64,000 nucleotides of DNA from Isoperla grammatica (Eukaryota; Arthropoda; Insecta; Plecoptera; Perlodidae): the NCBI GenBank assembly GCA_945910005.1, contig OX246741.1, positions 43,501-107,500 of the forward strand, read 5' to 3'. Numbering within the stretch: position 1 is the first letter of the stretch; each line of letters begins with the position of its first letter. The notes under the pieces are model-generated. The model saw only the letters and a program-made list of their open reading frames with translations, had not been told where the DNA came from and made no database searches. This document shows, one piece after another, positions 59,703-64,000 of this stretch. A program made the translations under genes and the position numbers.

Positions 59703-61796
59703 ATGTTGTCTAGATTTGCTGTTCGTAATGGTAAGTGTAATATTATTAAATAATTTATGTGCTCAGTAATTTTGGTTGTACCTATTGGGAGGCGCAACGA
59801 ATAAGAGAACGCAACACCGTCGTCGAATTTGGTTGACGAACTCGCCCCACGTGTAGCCCTAGGACCTAGGCCTATCTTTACATCAGATCAGATTTCAGAT
59901 AAGGTTATTCTCACAGAGATACATGTTTACACAAAAGTGGCTATTTATTTTTTAGTCCAGGCCATTTGCTGAATAGTGTAGAATATTAATTTTGTCAGAT
60001 GGCGACAGTAGGCCCTAAGCATCTACTTGAAGGGAAAATTGTGTAATTTAATACAATTTATAGAGAATTAAAATGTATTCGGGGAAGTTAACAGACTGAT
60101 GTTAATGAAAGTGTAAAAAATACAAGTTTAAAAAGGTGTGGTTTACAAATCAGGCATTTTGTTTACAAACTTAAGCTGCTTATGGACGTAGGCCTAGGCC
60201 TATGCTTATGTTTGTATGCATAGCAGTGGTTCTCAAAAACCTCAATATTCCTCTCTAAATCGTGGTATTACAAGAATATTTATCAGTATTACGCAATTAT
60301 TTGGTGTTATTTGTTAATAAATTATCAGTACAATCATATAGGCCTAGGCCTTTCATAGAGAAAATTACTTGAGTACAATTAGGCCTAGACCTAGAATGGT
60401 AAATTCAGCAGATGAAAGTATGGTGTGCGGAATGGCCACGCGACGGCGATTGAAAAAAGTGCCTTTTAAGAGATGGTTGTAATAGAAAGGTTAGAACTGT
60501 ATTCAAAAAGTATTTTATAATACAAATTGTAATAAGAGTGATATGTATTGACACGGAAAAACAGCAGTAAATGATATCCATGAATATCGCAATATTTTGT
60601 TTTGATGAGAGAAATTACTTCTTATCCTAATCTCACATTTGGAACATGGTCTGCTAGGCCTAGCCTACACCAAGGTAGGCCTAGTCCTCCTTGGCCCTAC
60701 TTGCTGCAAAACCGAGACTGTCATATGACGGCAAGATTATTATCATGTTGCGGTCGCTTTGCAATCCCTAAATGTGTTCGTGGCGTCGTAGAATACGTGA
60801 AACTATTACAAGAGTAATCGAGACAAAATTGTTTATTTGTGCTGCTTTCAAGTAAATAGTAATAATAGAAAACCAAAGTTCACCAAACACCACACCAACT
60901 GAAACACTGTAACAATGTATGGTCACCATGCGCGTTAGATGAATATTGCTCCGATTCCAAAAAACTCTAGCACAGAAATTCACGCCAGACCGCGAGTTGA
61001 GCAATCACTTACTTTGTAAAACCAATTGTAAATAATTATTTACATTGTATGTAGATAATCATGAGTAGTAAATAAATACGCATTCCTATGTAATATCTAA
61101 TGGGGACTGGGGAGCCGTACAACAAACGACTACACTGCAGCGCTTCAAACGTTCCGACCTTAGACCAGGGTAGATGGTCTAAGGTTCCGACCACTGAGCT
61201 CTGCCTGCTAGAAGTCACCGAACACCTCTCAAAACCTCTCTAGAAGCCAGTGCACTCGATTCCAAAGAATTCAAGTAGTCTTTCTTCCCAACGGATCGCT
61301 CGCAACGCCCTCTATGCACTTGATGTGGGGTAACATCAAGTTAGTATGTACACGTGTAACCTACAAGGATGCAAATAAAACCGAACTAAACTAGTAAAAT
61401 GCGTTTTTTTGAGATTGGTTTGTCATTCGCTCTGATTTTCTAGCGCAACACTGCAAACTTGCGATACCGATAAGGGCTGCTGCCAGTAGTCCGCCCCTTG
61501 CGCAAGATGGGCCGGAAAGAGACCTCGTCAACTTCCCCCGACGACCGAGACCTGAGTTCCCAGCACCAGTTCGACATGGATTTATACCCGAGGGGTTCTT
61601 CACCATGTTCTATAAGAAAACTGGAGTCACCGGTCCTTATGCTTTTCTTGTTGGTCTGGCGACGTTCTTGGGCAGTAAGGAGATATTCGTCATGGAGCAC
61701 GAGGGTTATTGTGGCCTGACAATCATACTTCTGAGTGTTGTTGTGTCCAAGAAAATTGGGCCAGCGTTTGCTGCCATAGCTGACAAGGAGGTTGAT
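59703..61796 (+). CDS. ATP5PB: mitochondrial ATP synthase subunit b, exons 1-2 (3' part beyond window)
   Basis: Subunit b forms the peripheral stalk that ties F1 to Fo in the inner mitochondrial membrane. Exon 1 (59703-59730) encodes MLSRFAVRN and ends at G|GTAAGT. Exon 2 (61444-61796) follows TTTTCTAG and joins in phase; together they encode 127 residues. Seen: an arginine-bearing leader, PAPVRHGFIPEGFFTMFYKK, TGVTGPYAFLVGLATFLGSK and a second hydrophobic stretch GLTIILLSVVVSKKIGPAF. These are the family's signature block and its membrane hairpin. Exon 2 ends at GAT|GTAAGT. The long helical stalk (roughly the next 125-150 residues) is not visible before 64000, so intron 2 exceeds 2.2 kb and the gene is cut by the window edge. 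Confidence 0.9.
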
Positions 61797-64000
61797 GTAA
61801 GTTTAGATTATGCGACGCACGGCAAACTTGTTTTGAAAACCAGTTTTAGAACCTTATTTTGTCGCATTACATTATCATGATGTGTTATTCAAGTTTCCAG
61901 ATTAATGACACATTTGGTAATTAATAGTCACTATTGTTGCATTATTCCACTAGGCTAGTCGACTACAGCGTCAGAATAGAGCATTGAAATCGTTTTAGAA
62001 AATATAACATAAATATAGAACATAAATAGATCATAGAAATATAAATAAAATAAAAACTAATAATAATATAATAAAAACTTATTTTAGAAACATTTGCAAA
62101 ACACTCCAAACAATTCCATAGCAAGGGCTCCGTCTCTCGGCGCAGAAAACAGCCAATAACTGATGGTGATGCAACGACTGGAAACATTATACATGTGGCA
62201 GCAAAGAAATATACATTTTTAAAAGTTATTTTCAAAACATACTTCCTTCCCGTATATCGCTATCTAGTGTTTCTAGTAAGCCTATAGTAAATGCAAACCG
62301 CGAGAAGTTGCCTCTATCTGTTATTTACCCACGAGACGACCAAGAAACCGTCGGAGCAAGTGTATAACTTCCGAGCTAATCTATGTAATGTACATCAGCT
62401 GCTAATATTATTATTATGTCTCATTAGAACTCTTCAAATTGGTTTGCTGGCAATCACGTCGCATACCCTGTGAAATATGCATAGCTATGGCTGCAAGCTT
62501 GTGAAAGGTGCTCGCCCCAATTAAAGCCTATTTCGGTGGGGTTGTTTTCGCCAGAAAAAACACTGTCTAATTCTAATAACGAAATACAACAGTTACAACT
62601 GAACGGACGCTACGATTGGCGGGGCTCGCGCAACGGAAGTTGTACATTTGTCCCAACAAGTTCTATTTTCTAACTATTCTCCCCCCCCCCCCCCCCCCCC
62701 CCACACACACACAAATAATATTCGATGTTGCCTTTAGTCTTTGTACGCGTTATCATAGCCGTGCCCAGATTTAACGACAGCAAATTTGTTGCTATGTGTA
62801 TGTGTTGTATGTGGTAGTACTTTTGTTGTGCTAGCCAATGACATGATACGTGTTTCTCGTGTGTCTCTGATCAACCCTTAGAGCATAGATAGTTGGGTAG
62901 AGGACGCAAGCCAATGCAAGCGGCCGCCGTTCGACGGCACCAACATTGGATCGAGACAAACCACGTGACTTGGGGCAAGGTCGCGCGGCAATTCAAAGAG
63001 TTTTCGCACAGAGATGTACCTATCATCGGCGGGGTCGTTCGTTTTGATCTAAAACTCCGATATTCTTCAGTCTTGTTTTACTTTTGAATTTCCCCTACCC
63101 TCACCCCATTCAGAAATACTCCTAACCGGACCACATGTTGGAATTTCAAGGGTTAAATTGCTTTAATTGAAGTTAAAAGACTGGCAGAAAGGAAGAGTGA
63201 ACGAAGAGGTATTTCAAACGATTGATAATATGACAACACATAATAAGTATATAAATAGATTTATTTTTTTATATAAAGTATATAAATAAATGAAATAGCG
63301 AATGAGAGAGAGGGAGAAGTGCTACACTTTACAAATACAAACACATCATTTCAAGTATCAAAATTTTGTATTTGTTAAACAATGAACAAGATACACAATG
63401 GGGTCAATGAAGTGCAACCTTTTTGCAGGTTATTGATTAATGATTAGATAGTACAGTACCAGATAATTATCATCAAAACAGAAAATAATGTCACTGCACA
63501 CTATTGGGCATTTACCAAGGGCAGTAATGTTATCAAGTTTTCAAGTTTTTGCAACAGGATGGGGAACGTGTTTGCCACCCCTTGGATAGGGAACTTCCAA
63601 CTGACGTCACAGGCGAACTACAACAATATAACAATGAATCGAACATACATTAAAATATTATTTTGAAGCAGGAGGCCTAGGTCGTTTTAGTTTTTGTTCT
63701 GTTATAATAAATATAATTTACTATTCTATGTAGTAGAGTATAGGCCTACATCCATATATTATAGTATAGACCTAGTATAACATAAGAGTAGTAGACCTAA
63801 GTAGTATTTGTAAAATAATATTAGTTTATCTAGATGTACTAATTATAATTATGACATGTTCCATTCATCCGTGATGTACAGTCCGAACTCCTCTTAAACT
63901 GATAACAAACTAATGATAAACTGATACACAAACAACGAGCTGTCAAAATAATAAAATTGTAACATTATGAAGAAAACGAGGTATGGCGATAGTAACTGCT
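61797..64000. other. ATP5PB intron 2 (partial)
   Basis: No further ATP5PB exon is recognisable. A poly-C run (62682-62702) followed by ACACAC, an AT-rich 63.2-63.9 kb stretch and one GC-richer 190-bp patch (62893-63087) are the only features noted. Confidence 0.5.
62893..63087 (+). other. possible unidentified exon
   Basis: An open frame of about 60 codons stands out from its AT-rich surroundings by its GC content and codon-like composition (HQHWIETNHVTWGKVARQF). It has no ATG at its left edge (internal ATG near 62914), and I recognise no family. It could be an exon of another gene, a transposase relic or chance. Confidence 0.15.

Overview
The window is eukaryotic, most likely from a marine invertebrate animal. 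It is AT-rich, and its genes have many exons with GT-AG introns. It holds a Jockey-type LINE, many short transposons with terminal inverted repeats, a 5S-rRNA-derived SINE, Penelope-like terminal repeats and a large satellite. The palindromic word TAGGCCTA is strikingly common. I cannot fix the phylum from sequence alone.

Three conserved nuclear genes are readable, and I rebuilt their exons by hand with matching phases. (1) DHODH, the mitochondrial enzyme of pyrimidine synthesis, is on the minus strand at 3060-11729, with six exons; only its very short first coding exon is uncertain. (2) TTC7, the scaffold of the phosphatidylinositol 4-kinase III alpha complex, is on the minus strand at 35312-58082. 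It appears complete, with 14 exons and 838 codons. (3) ATP5PB (subunit b of mitochondrial ATP synthase) is on the plus strand. Exons 1-2 lie at 59703-61796 and the rest runs off the right edge. TTC7 and ATP5PB are head to head, about 1.6 kb apart. A small two-exon reading frame on the minus strand (30011-30436) lies wholly inside a transposon-like element.

The rest is repeats. 1-3 kb: nested MITEs. 3-9 kb: DHODH introns with a hAT element, MITEs, a degenerate tandem array and a tRNA-like SINE head. 13.9-28.8 kb: about 42 monomers of a 343-bp satellite. The array flips orientation at about 20610, and the whole block is bounded by 86-bp inverted repeats. 29-35 kb: MITEs and Penelope-like termini with hammerhead-like cores. 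35-58 kb: TTC7 introns filled with minisatellites, four hAT elements, a SINE split by one of them, and a full-length Jockey LINE.

The most notable points are these. The Jockey LINE landed exactly on the exon 3 splice donor of TTC7 and now supplies the intronic part of that donor. The satellite is enclosed by inverted termini and switches strand near its middle. Penelope-like termini carry two versions of a hammerhead-like core that differ by a paired 3/8 swap. A spliced small gene is carried inside a MITE.
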